Part shown: positions 23,328 through 34,301 of the stretch, in pieces
Layout: every line of letters begins with the position of its first letter
Position numbering within the stretch: position 1 is the stretch's first letter
Assembly (NCBI GenBank): GCA_001606155.1
Contig: LODT01000001.1
Coordinates: forward strand, 186,001 to 250,000
Length of the DNA: 64,000 nt
Reading direction: 5' to 3'
Source: Tieghemostelium lacteum
Lineage: Eukaryota; Evosea; Eumycetozoa; Dictyosteliales; Raperosteliaceae
Translations under genes and position numbers: made by a program
Notes under the pieces: generated by a model
What the model was told of the DNA's origin: nothing
The model's input: only the letters and a program-made list of their open reading frames with translations
Databases searched by the model: none

Positions 23328-23664
23328 ATGAGTAATAATCAATATCAAGGAAATTTCCAACCTCAAGGACATCAAATTATTAATGGAAAACCAGGTCAAG
23401 TATTTCATGTACCAAAAGAATATAAAGGAACTTGGCAAAATTTGGTTGTACCTACTGGTGTATTTAAAGGAGAAACAGTTCCTGTAGTTCGTCCAAATTT
23501 CAAAATTGTAGACAAGAATAGTAAAGTGTTTCAATAATTTTTACCACAAATAAACCATTTGAGATCACAATATCATTTCCCAATCACAAAAAACAGTTAA
23601 TAAATTGGGTGATGATTTAGAAGGTCTTGACAACCAATCCAATGATTCGGATGAATCAAATTAA
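23328..23664 (+). CDS. Small two-exon protein of unknown function
   Basis: Exon 1 (23328-23520) and exon 2 (23597-23664) around a 76-bp intron (GTAAAG to AACAG) give 86 residues. If the intron is retained, translation stops after 69 residues. The N-terminus is Asn/Gln-rich. The core has QVFHVPKEYKGTWQNLVVP and FKGETVPVVRPNFKIVD. The tail (DDLEGLDNQSNDSDESN) is acidic. No signal peptide or membrane segment is evident. The acidic second exon has no stop before its natural end and a consistent frame, which supports the splice. The family is unrecognised. A further open stretch downstream at about 23737-23805 encodes a hydrophobic helix (ATLTLVIGIFMYLFVENI) that could belong to an alternative 3' exon. 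Confidence 0.6.
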
Positions 23665-24206
23665 TATTATCGCAATAAACAAACAACAATTAAAAAAAAT
23701 AATAGAAAATAACAAATTATATATATATATTTAAATATGGACCAGCAACATTGACTTTAGTAATTGGTATTTTTATGTACCTTTTTGTTGAGAATATTTG
23801 AGATTATGTTAATAAAAGATTGTGTTTTATTGATATTTGATTAAAAAATTTATTTCCAATTTAATAAAATGACCTATAATGAAATAAATTAAATAAATTA
23901 AAAATAAATTGATATTTTATACAACAAAATTGTTTCTAAAATAAATAATTGAAATTTCTATTGGTAATATCAAAATTTGAAAATACTTAAATCTAGGAAA
24001 TTTAAGTATTAGAATTACAATTGTAATATTTTAGTTTATATCTAAAAATATAGTTATAAAATCTAGATTTAATATTTATTTTTAAAATATATTTTAAGAT
24101 TAATTTGACAAGATGGGAATACAGAGTATCTTGATTTTAAAATCAAAACACATAATGTAAAAATAGATGATGTTTATAAGACTTTATTTAAATTTTGAGA
24201 GTATAT
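23665..24206. other. Intergenic, 3' ends of convergent genes
   Basis: AT-rich spacer before the end of the SQOR gene. Apart from the short hydrophobic open stretch at about 23737-23805, no feature was found. Confidence 0.4.
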
Positions 24207-25517
24207 TTAGAGTGAATGTGGTGGATATGGATTCTTTAAGAGATTTGGTCCGAACCAATAACCCTTTAACATTAGATTCCAATAAGCAGTTGGGAATATA
24301 TATTTCTTAATGAGCATTGGAGTGTAACTTTCAACACCTTGATCAAATGGAAAAGATTCTTTAACTTCATTATTATACAAAAACTCTGCTAAAATCATCT
24401 TATTGTAGCTAGTTGTGATTGGACATGCTGTGTAACCTTTATACGTGGCAGTCAATGGTAGTCCAAGTTTATGGCTAATGAGATTACTAACTAAAACTGG
24501 TGCTTGTGATGAAATGGCTGCTGCTGTCTTGGATGTTGGTAAATTGGTACAATCTCCTAAACCAAAGACATTTGGAAACGATTTTGATTGTAAAGTCTCT
24601 TTGTTGACATCCATATATCCTGTAATTGGATCTGCGAATGGAGATTGTCTAATAGCATCTGGAGGTCCCATTGGAGGTACTACATGAATAAAATCGTATG
24701 GAACTTTCTTCAAACCTTGTGGAGTCTCAAAAACAGCTTCTTTAGTCTCACCTTTAATCTCAACAAGATTATGTTGGAAATTTTGTTGAATACCTCTACC
24801 TTTTGCTAAAGTATCTAGAGCATCTGCATATTTCTTAACAGCAAACATGGTGAGTAAAGCAGTGTTATACTGCATATTAACTTTATCTCTTTGACCTGAT
24901 TTTCTAAAATAGTCATCGGCAAGGTACATGACTTTTTGAACTGCACCTGCACATTTAACTGGTGTTACAGGACATGTGAATATCAAGTTCAAAGGCTTCT
25001 TGAGTTCAGATGGATCCTTTTGATGTAATTGAATGTTTTGTTTAAGATTTTGAAGGAATTCAAAGGTATTTTCAACATAATCTGGATGGTAGTTACAAGC
25101 AACTCCATTTTTACCTAGATTTTGTTTGAGACCTTTGATCTTGTCAAAGTTCATTTGAATACCCATAGAAACAACCAAATAGTCATAGGGTATAGTTTCA
25201 CCAGCTTTAGTAACTACTTTATTCTCAGTAGGTACAAAAGTTACAACAGAATCCTTTAACCATTTAGTACCCTTTGGAATGACATCTTCAGTATTACAAA
25301 CTGATTTCTCTTTCTTAAATATACCACCACCAATTAAAGTAAATAATGGTTGATAGTAGTGTACTGTCGATGGTTCTACAATTGTAATCTCTGCTTTCTC
25401 TTTAAAATTATTATTCAATTGTGCTGCTGATGTAATTCCACCTGTACCACCACCAACAACTACAATTCTAGTTGTCTTCTCTTTATCAACAAAATATGAT
25501 TTAATTAAACCTAACAT
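24207..25517 (-). CDS. SQOR: Sulfide:quinone oxidoreductase, mitochondrial
   Basis: One exon of 436 residues. The first ATG is at 25517; two codons upstream in frame are TTG CAA. The FAD-binding motif VVVGGGTGG lies at about 19-27. The redox cysteines typical of eukaryotic (type II) SQOR are visible: PVKCAGA (Cys189) and YTACPITT near residue 365. The second nucleotide-binding strand and the FGLGDCTNLPTSKTAAA FAD-contact motif are also present. The enzyme sits on the inner mitochondrial membrane, oxidises sulfide to a persulfide and passes electrons to ubiquinone. The hydrophobic/basic C-terminal tail (IFPTAYWNLMLKGYWFGP) is the membrane-associating segment. Confidence 0.94.
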   Translation of the reverse strand: MLGLIKSYFVDKEKTTRIVVVGGGTGGITSAAQLNNNFKEKAEITIVEPSTVHYYQPLFTLIGGGIFKKEKSVCNTEDVIPKGTKWLKDSVVTFVPTENKVVTKAGETIPYDYLVVSMGIQMNFDKIKGLKQNLGKNGVACNYHPDYVENTFEFLQNLKQNIQLHQKDPSELKKPLNLIFTCPVTPVKCAGAVQKVMYLADDYFRKSGQRDKVNMQYNTALLTMFAVKKYADALDTLAKGRGIQQNFQHNLVEIKGETKEAVFETPQGLKKVPYDFIHVVPPMGPPDAIRQSPFADPITGYMDVNKETLQSKSFPNVFGLGDCTNLPTSKTAAAISSQAPVLVSNLISHKLGLPLTATYKGYTACPITTSYNKMILAEFLYNNEVKESFPFDQGVESYTPMLIKKYIFPTAYWNLMLKGYWFGPNLLKNPYPPHSL

Positions 25518-26040
25518 TTGCAACCCTCTCTATTAAAAATATCAATTGTGAAAATTTTTTTTCAAAATGTTTTCTTTATGAATCTAAATAGTTCTCTGTA
25601 TATTCGATAGCTATCTCTTTCTTATAGAACATATAGATTTTGCCTGCGAAATTTCATTTTTAAGATATTTATATAAACAAATTTTTTTTAAATTTAGTCC
25701 ATATGAAAATTTAATCTCCGATAAACTTTTTTGATTTATTATTTCTTTTTCATTTTGGCAAACATTTAAAATTCCAAATGTATAATAATTTGTAACTTCT
25801 AATAATTTTTGAAAAAATTTAAATTATATGATAATTGGGTTATACAAAATATTTAAAAATAGATTTATGAAAGATATTTTTTTAAATCTATTTTGAACAC
25901 ACTTGCTAGAAAACTTTTATAAAAATTATGAAATTTGATTAACCACACACATCTGCAATCGAAAATATCTAAATCACTGTTGTTTGAGAAATTAAAAATG
26001 TAATTATAAATTTTAAAATTAATCGATATTGAAACAAACA
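25518..26040. other. Divergent promoter region of SQOR and DNase II genes
   Basis: About 520 bp of AT-rich DNA between divergent start codons. I see no repeat or RNA gene. Confidence 0.4.
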
Positions 26041-28105
26041 ATGAAATTAATAGTAGTATTATTATTACTGGTTTATTTATGTATTGGTAAATCACAGAGA
26101 TGTCCTGATTATGAAGATGATAGTTTACATGAATGGTCCTTTTATTTAAGTACTAAACATAATGACGGGCTTACAACTGACAAGAAAGTAATTTATTATT
26201 TTCATTCTGGATCTGATCAAGTTAAAGTATGTATTCATTTAAATTATATTTTATTGTATTATTAGTTAGTTTTATTAAACATTTATAAATGAACAGACCT
26301 ACCCTTTATCTAGAAATTTCTTTATTGATTATCTAACTAAAATCAAAGTTGAAACACACCAACATTATGTATATTCTGATTCTGAAAATAGTAATAAAGC
26401 ACATCATAAAAGTATAATATCACTAACCAAAGTAGATGATGAAACTGTGGGTACTTTAATTAGTCATTCTTTTCCAAATTTACATGACTATTTTGTTAGA
26501 GGTAATGTTGATTCAATATCTTTAACTGAAAGTCAACATTTTTTTTGTATGACTTTACATTCTAGTGAAGGTATGTACTAACAATATATATTTATAATCT
26601 AATTCTACATATTAACTAAAGTAAATTAAAGATGTTACTACACTTAGAAATATTTATAGTACTATTAAACCACACCTTATTCAAGTAATTCCAGATAATC
26701 CGAAAACAAAATCATTATTTAAAGATTCTCCCTATGATAGAGTTGCAGATCCAGATTGTGCAAATGAAAGAGGAACTAGATTAACAAATGACATTAAAAA
26801 TGAAAAAAATCTAATAGCTGTAACTGAAGAACTAATGAGACCTAATATTAAAGATGTTCATTGCCTCAAAAGATTTGATATTGGAATTTTTAATTTCTAT
26901 GCTGTTCGTATGTAATTAAAATAGTTTATATACCTTATAATGAATTTTCATTATTAATATTAGTTATTATTTAGCATTAATGCCAAAACCTAAACAACCA
27001 TTAGAAGAAGGTACAAAGATATCAGTTAGGGAATTTGAAGTTGATGCTTGGTGGATGGTAGCTAGAAATATGGATCAAAAACTAATGGTTGTCTCTCATG
27101 TATGTATTTTTGTAATACTTATATTTGATAATGATAATTCTTGAGTATTAATTTTAGAAAAATTACAGAAAGATAAGGGTAGTTTAGCTTCAGTAACTGC
27201 CGGTGATGTTTCAGTGACAAATTTCATTTGGGATTATGGAATAACAAAAGAAAATGGTGATGCAACTCATGAGAAATTGGCAATCTCCATTTTAAATCCT
27301 GTTGTATGTCTTGGTGATGGAAATAGACATTATACTCAAAATGCTAGAGCTGGTTTCTATGTATGTATTTATGTGTATTAATTCATTTAGAATACTTGAC
27401 AAAAATTAATATGTAAAATTATATATTATTTAGTTTTGTTTTACAGAGAGTGTATTACACCAATTTCTATTTGCTAAACCAAAATTATTATTTAAAGAGG
27501 CCCAACCTTTGCTTTATGGTATGCCTACGGAGGATTATCGTGATTGGTTGAAAACACTACCAAGTGCTAACCAAGTACTAGTGGACTCAAAGAGAAAGTT
27601 TATATTTGATGGTAAAACTAGAAAAGAAAAATTAGTTAGACCTCTAATTGAATGGGATGATACTAATATTGAGTTCTATCAGACAATTATACAACATAAA
27701 AAGATCCTTGAAGAGGACGGTAGAATGGACTCTCTTATGGATATCTATGCAAATCCAAAGAAAAAAAAGAAACCAACACCAAAAGAACAAACAATGTCAC
27801 CTAGTCGTTTGTATTGTATTTTTACACAGTCATGTCTACCAAATAAGAAAGTTCTTGGATCTGATGGATCTAATGCAAAAACTAACAAAAATCATAAAGT
27901 TGCAATGAGATGCAAAGGGTGTGGTAGATCAAAGTCAATTGCTCAACAATTCTTTACTCTTGATAAAAAATATGGTAATAAGTCTGGTATAGAAGCTACT
28001 AAAATCATACTTGCTTATCTACACTATTTTAGTGATATTAAATTATCAAATGAAGTAAATAACCAAAATAATGATAATATACAAAATATTGATATTGATG
28101 ATTAA
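26041..28105 (+). CDS. Acid deoxyribonuclease II with an unusual basic C-terminal extension
   Basis: Six exons (26041-26226, 26297-26570, 26632-26907, 26975-27099, 27169-27360, 27434-28105) give 574 residues. Most donors are GTATGT. A signal peptide (KLIVVLLLLVYLCIG) opens the protein. The two DNase II HxK catalytic motifs are visible: HHK at 98-100 (followed by SHSFPN) and HEK at 321-323. The CLGDGNR segment (334-340) matches the family's C-I-G-D-x-N-R. DNase II degrades engulfed or apoptotic DNA in acid lysosomes, which suits a bacterivore. Family members usually end near 350-380 residues. Here about 190 more follow, lysine-rich, with CIFTQSC and RCKGCGRS cysteine pairs. The start was taken at 26041 because upstream in-frame codons lack an ATG. 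Confidence 0.88.
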
Positions 28106-28180
28106 ATAAATTCATCAAAACCCTTCGAGTATTTACAATTTTTTTTTTACAAATTTTTAAAAAACGAGTCAGTCGACAGA

Positions 28181-28770
28181 ATGAGTAATAATTTTAAGAG
28201 AAAACAAAATAAGAAACCTTTAAAGTTGGGTGGAAAGGTTTCTGAAGAACAGAGAAAGTTTTTTGAAGATGCAACTAAAGAGATTCAGGAGTTTGCTACA
28301 AGAGCTATTGTTAAAAAATCAAAAGCTACTAAAAGACAGGTAGAACTTGACAATATAAAAGCAACTGGAAGAAAAGTAATGTTATTTATAGAATTGAGAT
28401 ATAAATTAATGATTATAACTAACATTTTTATCAATTAATTTTAGGTTAAATCACAATATGTACCAATTAAAAAAGCTAATGAAATTAGAAGATTAAAAAA
28501 AGAAAAAGATGATGCTGATTTGGCTGATGTATGTGTTTATAGGTTTTAATTAAAAGTTAAAATGGTTAAGGATGTATACATGATATTAATATATAATATT
28601 GAATATAGGCTATTGCAAGTGGTGAAAGAATTAAGATTCCAAAAACTAAAAATACATCAGATAAGGATAATAACAGCAAAAAAGTATCTGAATTAAGAAT
28701 TGGTAAATTCTCAAAAGGTACTTTACATATTAGTAAATCTGATATTAAAACAGTTAAAAAGAAGAAATAA
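28181..28770 (+). CDS. Small lysine-rich protein, possibly DUF4602 (C1orf131/Faf1-like) ribosome-biogenesis factor
   Basis: Three exons (28181-28375, 28445-28528, 28609-28770) give 146 residues, all phase 0. The protein is highly basic (many Lys). It has a helical middle (SEEQRKFFEDATKEIQEFA and AIRRLKKEKDDADLADAI-like) and ends with IGKFSKGTLHISKSDIK followed by a lysine cluster. A C-terminal 'G-x-F-x-x-G-x-L-x-x-S-K-x-D-I' pattern is typical of the DUF4602 family, which acts in 18S rRNA processing in the nucleolus. The family call is from memory of this pattern and is moderate. The reading frame and splice sites are convincing. Confidence 0.7.
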
Positions 28771-28775
28771 TATCA

Positions 28776-29555
28776 ATTGTAATATTATTGAATGTAAACA
28801 CTATAATCATATTGGTGACTCAAACTTAAGAGTGACAGATTCATTGGTAGACATACTAAATCATTTTAAAGTGTGTCAAATGTTAGTATTCAATTGGTGA
28901 GTCATAAGATGATTTACGGTTGATATTTATAGAAAACAAATAAACAGTACTGTGTCCTAAATTATCAAAACCATAGATAATCTGTTAGCACAGTTTCTTT
29001 GTCTCCCAATTCTAATGATCTTTATAAAAACAAACCATTAGACGCATTTAGATATGTAAATGTACTGTCACGACCAATTATTAGTAGATCTGATAACACT
29101 GATTCTCTAATTAAAATATCAATAAATGATCATCAGTTTATAAAATTCTATTGTAAGTATTTTCCAGAAGTTTTAATGACATTCAAAGATTATTGTTATA
29201 TGTGATAACTTGAGTTTATCCAAATTTGAGTTTAGAGAATTTAAAGTAACCGGTTTGACTCCAAATGACAGTTTAATGATATTCAATGTGATATAAATAC
29301 TCTAGATAAGGAAAGACTATATCAATCGATTATTGTAAAGGGTCACCTAGTACAATTATTATCAAGGTATATTAATGCGCATAGTATAAATGAAGCTGTT
29401 TTTGAGAATCCACAATAGGGATAACTGCACTAATCTCAAATAATCTGAATAAAGTCATTGATGAGTTTTGTTTTGTAAAATTGAATTTTAGAAAAAGAGT
29501 CCTTATCATGTTACAACCACAATCTCTAGATAGTGGTGTCAAAGATAATAAATAA
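28776..29555 (+). pseudogene. Decayed host gene, LRR-like
   Basis: Between two intact genes lies a plus-strand stretch with coding-like segments in different frames. Examples are NLRVTDSLVDILNHF (from about 28815), SPNSNDLYKNKPLDAFRYVN (from about 29002), FEFREFKVTGLTPNDSLM (from about 29228), QSIIVKGHLVQLLSRYINAH (from about 29323) and VIDEFCFVKLNFRKRV. Stops and frame changes between them are too close for introns with usual borders. The leucine pattern resembles the degenerate LRR families of dictyostelids, but the parent family is not identified. It is best read as a single decayed gene of roughly 260 codons. Confidence 0.5.
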
Positions 29556-29742
29556 CTAAAAAAAAAATTTTTTTTTTCTTATTTTGTGTTACAATCAACC
29601 CTTTTTTAACTTTTTAAATAAAAACACACAGACTTTTAATTTATATATATAGACTCTATTTGAATAATTATTATAAAAACAACAACAATATACACTATTA
29701 TAATTTTAAAATTACATTGAAAGTGATTGGAGGGTTTAAAAG

Positions 29743-32700
29743 ATGATAAATGGTTCCACTAGTAAAGCAGAGCCACCTCCAATGGCAGAAGCTGAAATAA
29801 AGAAACAATTACAATCATCTATACAAGTACTAGAGGACAGATCTGTAAATTTCAAAATCAAATTAGAACATCTCAATAAGCTTGCAGATTTAAAGAAACA
29901 TATACCCCCAACAACAGATCTATCCAATTATGTATCAATAACCCAATTCATTAAAAGGTATTATCATATAACTATACTTATGATTAGAGGATTAGAGGAG
30001 AGAAACTCTAAAGTATTCTCACTAATAGGACCTTTGTTAATATTAATTATAAATGATTTTGAAACAGTGTAAGAATATTTTTAGCAACACCACCAAAGAC
30101 AATGAGAACCTCTGCTTTGAGAGTATTGAAATTCTATACATGTGATAGTAAATTCATTAAGGAATTGATTAATTTAAATGTGCACTATTTCATTACAAGA
30201 TCAATGGAAAGAGATAAACATAGTGAAGCTGAAAGAATACAGGCTTTGAAATTAATTAGAACTATAATGGAATTGGATTGTTCATTAATGCCACATTCAA
30301 TTGTAAAGGCATTGGTGGCAATATCAGAGAATCAAGAAGATACATTTTGTAGAGTATGTCTAGAGACTCTATGTGAGATTTCAATTAGAAATCCACAAGT
30401 ATCTTCACATTGCGGTGGTATACGTACCCTATTTGATTCAGTTTTAGATCCTTTCTATCAAGGTATTCAAGAATCTCTCATTATCTCTATTCTATATATA
30501 CTAAATGAAGAAAAATATCGTATTTATGTTAGACCTAAACATGATTTAGAAGTATGTTAAAGACACACACACCCACTCCAAATTATTCAATTAAAATTAA
30601 CAATTTTACTTTAAAAATAATAATATTTAGATTATATTATCACCTTTAACCAATTCATTTACTTATAATTTGAAACCTAAAAGTTCATCTAGTAAGGATA
30701 AAGAAAAAGAAAAAGAAAGAGAGGATGAATTGAATATGAAAAAATGGCAAGGAAGTATAAAAGCAGTTATTACATTACTAAAGAGTTGGGTTGGTATTAT
30801 AAGTTTATCATCAGATGAACAGGGTCTAAAGTCAATTGTAGATGGTTTGAGAATGCCTCAATTGGATCTACAGGATAAGGTTTTAGATGCACTATTTGAA
30901 ATCTTTAGAATTGCACAACCAAAAGCATTGACAAATACCACTACTAATGTCAACGGTGCTAATATTGACCCATTTAGAACACAAAAAGTTGTTGGAGGTT
31001 CTGTTAATTATGGTGCTGATACCTTATCTGATTTACCAAGTAGAACTAGAAATCTACGTCACAATCTATTGAATAATTATATAGCTGCTCTTTTGATTGC
31101 TTTCATTGATTGTGGTCTTATAGATGGTCTTATTTATCTAGGTAATTTTATTGCTAGAGAAGGAAGTGATTCAGAGAAGGAACACTTCAAGAATATCTCA
31201 CTAAAGAGTACGGTATTACTAGGTGAGTTATTACATCTTTCCAATACACTCTTACCACCATCTCAATGTGCAAAACTACAAACATTACCATCATTGGTAA
31301 ACTCTGCAATCAGTTTTAGAATGGACCCAAGAGTTCGTTCAAAGTCTAGTACAATGGTGACTAATCTTCACTCGTTCTCGCACAGTAAGGCTACCTATAG
31401 TCTTTTGGATAACAGTTTGGCAATAGGTTTGACTGGTGCTAATAAATGGCGTCGTGTTAAAGGTCAAGATCGTAGATTGGATAAAATTGATGATGTCAAA
31501 ATGAAGATGGATTGGCATATGGATGATGCACAATTTCAGCAAAAAGTCAAGGACACTCAGGTTCTGGTGACTAAGGATATTACAAAATGGAATTGGGAGT
31601 TGATTTTTGAAATGTTAGAAGGTCCACTCAATAATCCAACTCATTTATCAAATGCACTAAAGACTAAATTCATCAAGAGAATGTTGTCTTTTCTCAGACC
31701 TAATAATAAGTTGTTTTCCACTATGGCATGGACAACTGAAAATCTAAAATATGTAAGAGTAGCTTGTGTAACATTAGAAGTACTTATCAGTCACGAAATT
31801 GGTTTTGATTATCTAAAAGATAACAAGACCATAGTTCAAATTGCTGAGATGTTAAAAGCTGAGGTTGATCACAGTCATGCAAATTCTCAAAAGACTTCAT
31901 CCTCATTTAAAGATCGTCTATTGAATCCAGAAAGAGTCCTAAAGACAATGTCTAGAGAGTACTTTACCATGTTGGGAACATTGAGTTCCAATCTACTAGG
32001 TTTAGAAATTCTAGCTAGAAATAATATATTTGATTATATAAAACCTCTATCGGAGTTACCTGGAAGAGATGATCTTTCACATTTGATTATGACATCTCTA
32101 GACTACAATGTAAATGGTGCTAGTAGAACCATTCTCCAAAAGATTCTGACATCAAGCTCCAGGGTTGTACGTTATCTAGCTACAAAGTACATGAGATTTC
32201 TATTGAGATCTGGTGTACAGGATTTCTCTGGATGGGGTGTAGATCTACTAGTTCAACAACTAAATGATTCAGATGCTAAAGTTACAGCACTGGCATTATC
32301 AGTTCTAGATGAGGCTTGTGATGAAGTAGAGTGTCTTGAACAATTGATTCAACTCAAAGAAACTAAATTAAAAGATATGCATGGAAAGAATGGTAAGAAT
32401 CTCACATTGAGATTCCTTTCTCGTCCATCTGGACTAAAGTATCTTTTGGAATCCAATTTTGTACAGGAAGAAGAATCTCTATGGATGCGTTCTGAAAATG
32501 CAAACTATGTAATAACCGTTGAGAACTCTATATCAGAGGCTCTAACTCCATCAGCATGGAGACAAAAAGAGTCAACAGACCAAGGAAACAATGGTGTCTA
32601 TCTACCACCACATTTCTTTGGTGAACTTGCCAAAACTGAAGAAGGTTGTCAATTGATAAAGAAATCCAATAACTTCCAGAAATTCTTGACTGTTACTAAA

Positions 32701-33354
32701 GATAACAGTGCAAATCCTTTGGAAAGACGTGCTAGTATATTCGCAATCGGTCAGATTGGATCATCTCTCCCTGGATACCAGTTTATAGAGGAGAATGATG
32801 TCATCCCTATCATTATTGAACTAGCTGAAAAATCACCTTGTCTCTCATTAAGAGGTACCTGTTTCTATGCCCTTGGTATGATATCATGCATTGAAAAGGC
32901 CAGAGATGTATTTTTCAAATATGGTTGGGAATCACCTATGGATTGTACCTCTAGAATACTAGTACCAAAAGACACCAAAACCTCAACATTTTTGAAAATT
33001 AATCCCTATGAATACAAGGGTTCGTGGGCAGAACACAGTCAGGAGACTTTTAATAAGAATCTCTTTACTGATCAGATTAAGAATGATATAATATCCTATA
33101 TTAGTAATCTTAGCAGTCACATTACTGCAGAGAATGCATCAAAAAACCTAAAGAACCTCAAAGTCAAATCACCAGAGTATTTTGCCTCTGGTGAATTGCT
33201 GTCTGTTGTAATAACTTTACTCAATACCTACAAATATCGTCTGGGTGCCAGAAGATTTATTTATGATTGTTTTGACACTGCCATCTTTTCAGATGACCCT
33301 TTTCCATATCTAGAAAATTGTAATTTTAAATTAAATGGTCAAACAAAACATTAA
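29743..33354 (+). CDS. piaA: Pianissimo/Rictor, TORC2 subunit
   Basis: Three exons (29743-29957, 30068-30551, 30631-33354) with introns of 110 and 79 bp give 1140 residues, close to D. discoideum Pia (about 1150). The first intron's acceptor at 30067 restores VRIFLATPPKTMRTSALRVLKF. The protein is an armadillo/HEAT-like solenoid. The strongest family signatures are in the C-terminal third: RASIFAIGQIGSSLPGYQFI, LSLRGTCFYALGMIS (Rictor 'domain V') and the end near ARRFIYDCFDTAIFSDDPF. Rictor/Pia with TOR, Lst8 and Sin1 (RipA) forms TORC2, which activates PKB in chemotaxis. Pianissimo was found in Dictyostelium as required for adenylyl cyclase activation. A polybasic Lys/Glu linker (about 237-255) is the main low-complexity part. 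Confidence 0.93.
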
Positions 33355-33665
33355 ATTAAAAATATACACTCACACAAACCACACACATTATTTACGTAAA
33401 AAACAAAATTATAATTACACACTAATGTACTACAATATAAAATAAAATTACATTTAAAGTAAATAGATTTATTCTTTGAAAAACATACATCAAAAGTTGT
33501 TAATTTAATAAAAATTTTAATAAATATCAACAGAAATCTTAAAATTAAAAAAACATGTTCAAATTTATTAAATAGTTGTAGAGTGAGTAACAACTTTTTT
33601 TTTATTTTTTTTTCTGAGTTTAATTCATTACTCATTGTGGTATTATAACATCGGTGTGAAAGAAA
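33355..33665. other. Intergenic spacer
   Basis: About 310 bp of AT-rich DNA between two plus-strand genes. A CA-rich stretch follows the piaA stop (33366-33388). Nothing else was seen. Confidence 0.4.
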
Positions 33666-34163
33666 ATGACAATGCCTACATTCGAAAATGTAGATATAGT
33701 TCCTGATAGTATGGTTATATTGGAAGATAAATTTGGTGTTATTGTTGCTGATCTTTTTATTAAAGCTAGAAAAAAATATGGACATGATAATATAGTAGTA
33801 AAGATGTGTGAAGGAGATATAGTTTTATCTACATTGAAAATAAGATTGGATCGTAATAGTGCTAGGGTATTGGTTGTAAGATTAAAGGTTTTGGTTAGTA
33901 AAGATACAATGATTAAAATACATAGAGAGAATGAAGAACACATGTTATTGGAAAATAAGTATATAACAAGATTGTGGAATAAAATAATATTGGAATCAAG
34001 TACTTTCCGATGCTTTAGAGAAATAGAAGATAGTAAATATTCATGTTTTAGTGTTTTAATGCAATACAAAAGTAGATTGGATTTTTATCTAAGAACAGAT
34101 AATGAACATTACCTCAAATTAATCTCTAATGTTGTAAATTATTACAAAGATTATCTATTATAA
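33666..34163 (+). CDS. Uncharacterised 165-residue protein
   Basis: One uninterrupted frame from ATG to TAA. The N-terminal half looks like alternating beta strands (VDIVPDSMVILEDKFGVIVADLF, VLVVRLKVLVS). The C-terminal half is charged and helical and ends FYLRTDNEHYLKLISN. It has no signal peptide, membrane helix or low-complexity run, which favours a folded cytosolic or nuclear protein. I do not recognise the family. It lies between piaA and NTF2, in the same orientation. Confidence 0.6.
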   Translation: MTMPTFENVDIVPDSMVILEDKFGVIVADLFIKARKKYGHDNIVVKMCEGDIVLSTLKIRLDRNSARVLVVRLKVLVSKDTMIKIHRENEEHMLLENKYITRLWNKIILESSTFRCFREIEDSKYSCFSVLMQYKSRLDFYLRTDNEHYLKLISNVVNYYKDYLL

Positions 34164-34301
34164 TACTCTAATGTTGATTCACTACAATAACCATCATAAT
34201 TATGCTCAGATTTTGATTCATTTTTCAATACACAAATTTTTTATATATTTTTTTCAATTTTTTTTTTAAAAGTATACTTTTTGAATATCAACACATTCAC
34301 A

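Noticed and set aside
25518-25523. Upstream TTG start for SQOR
   Set aside because: An ATG follows two codons later. Non-ATG starts are not expected in these nuclear genes.
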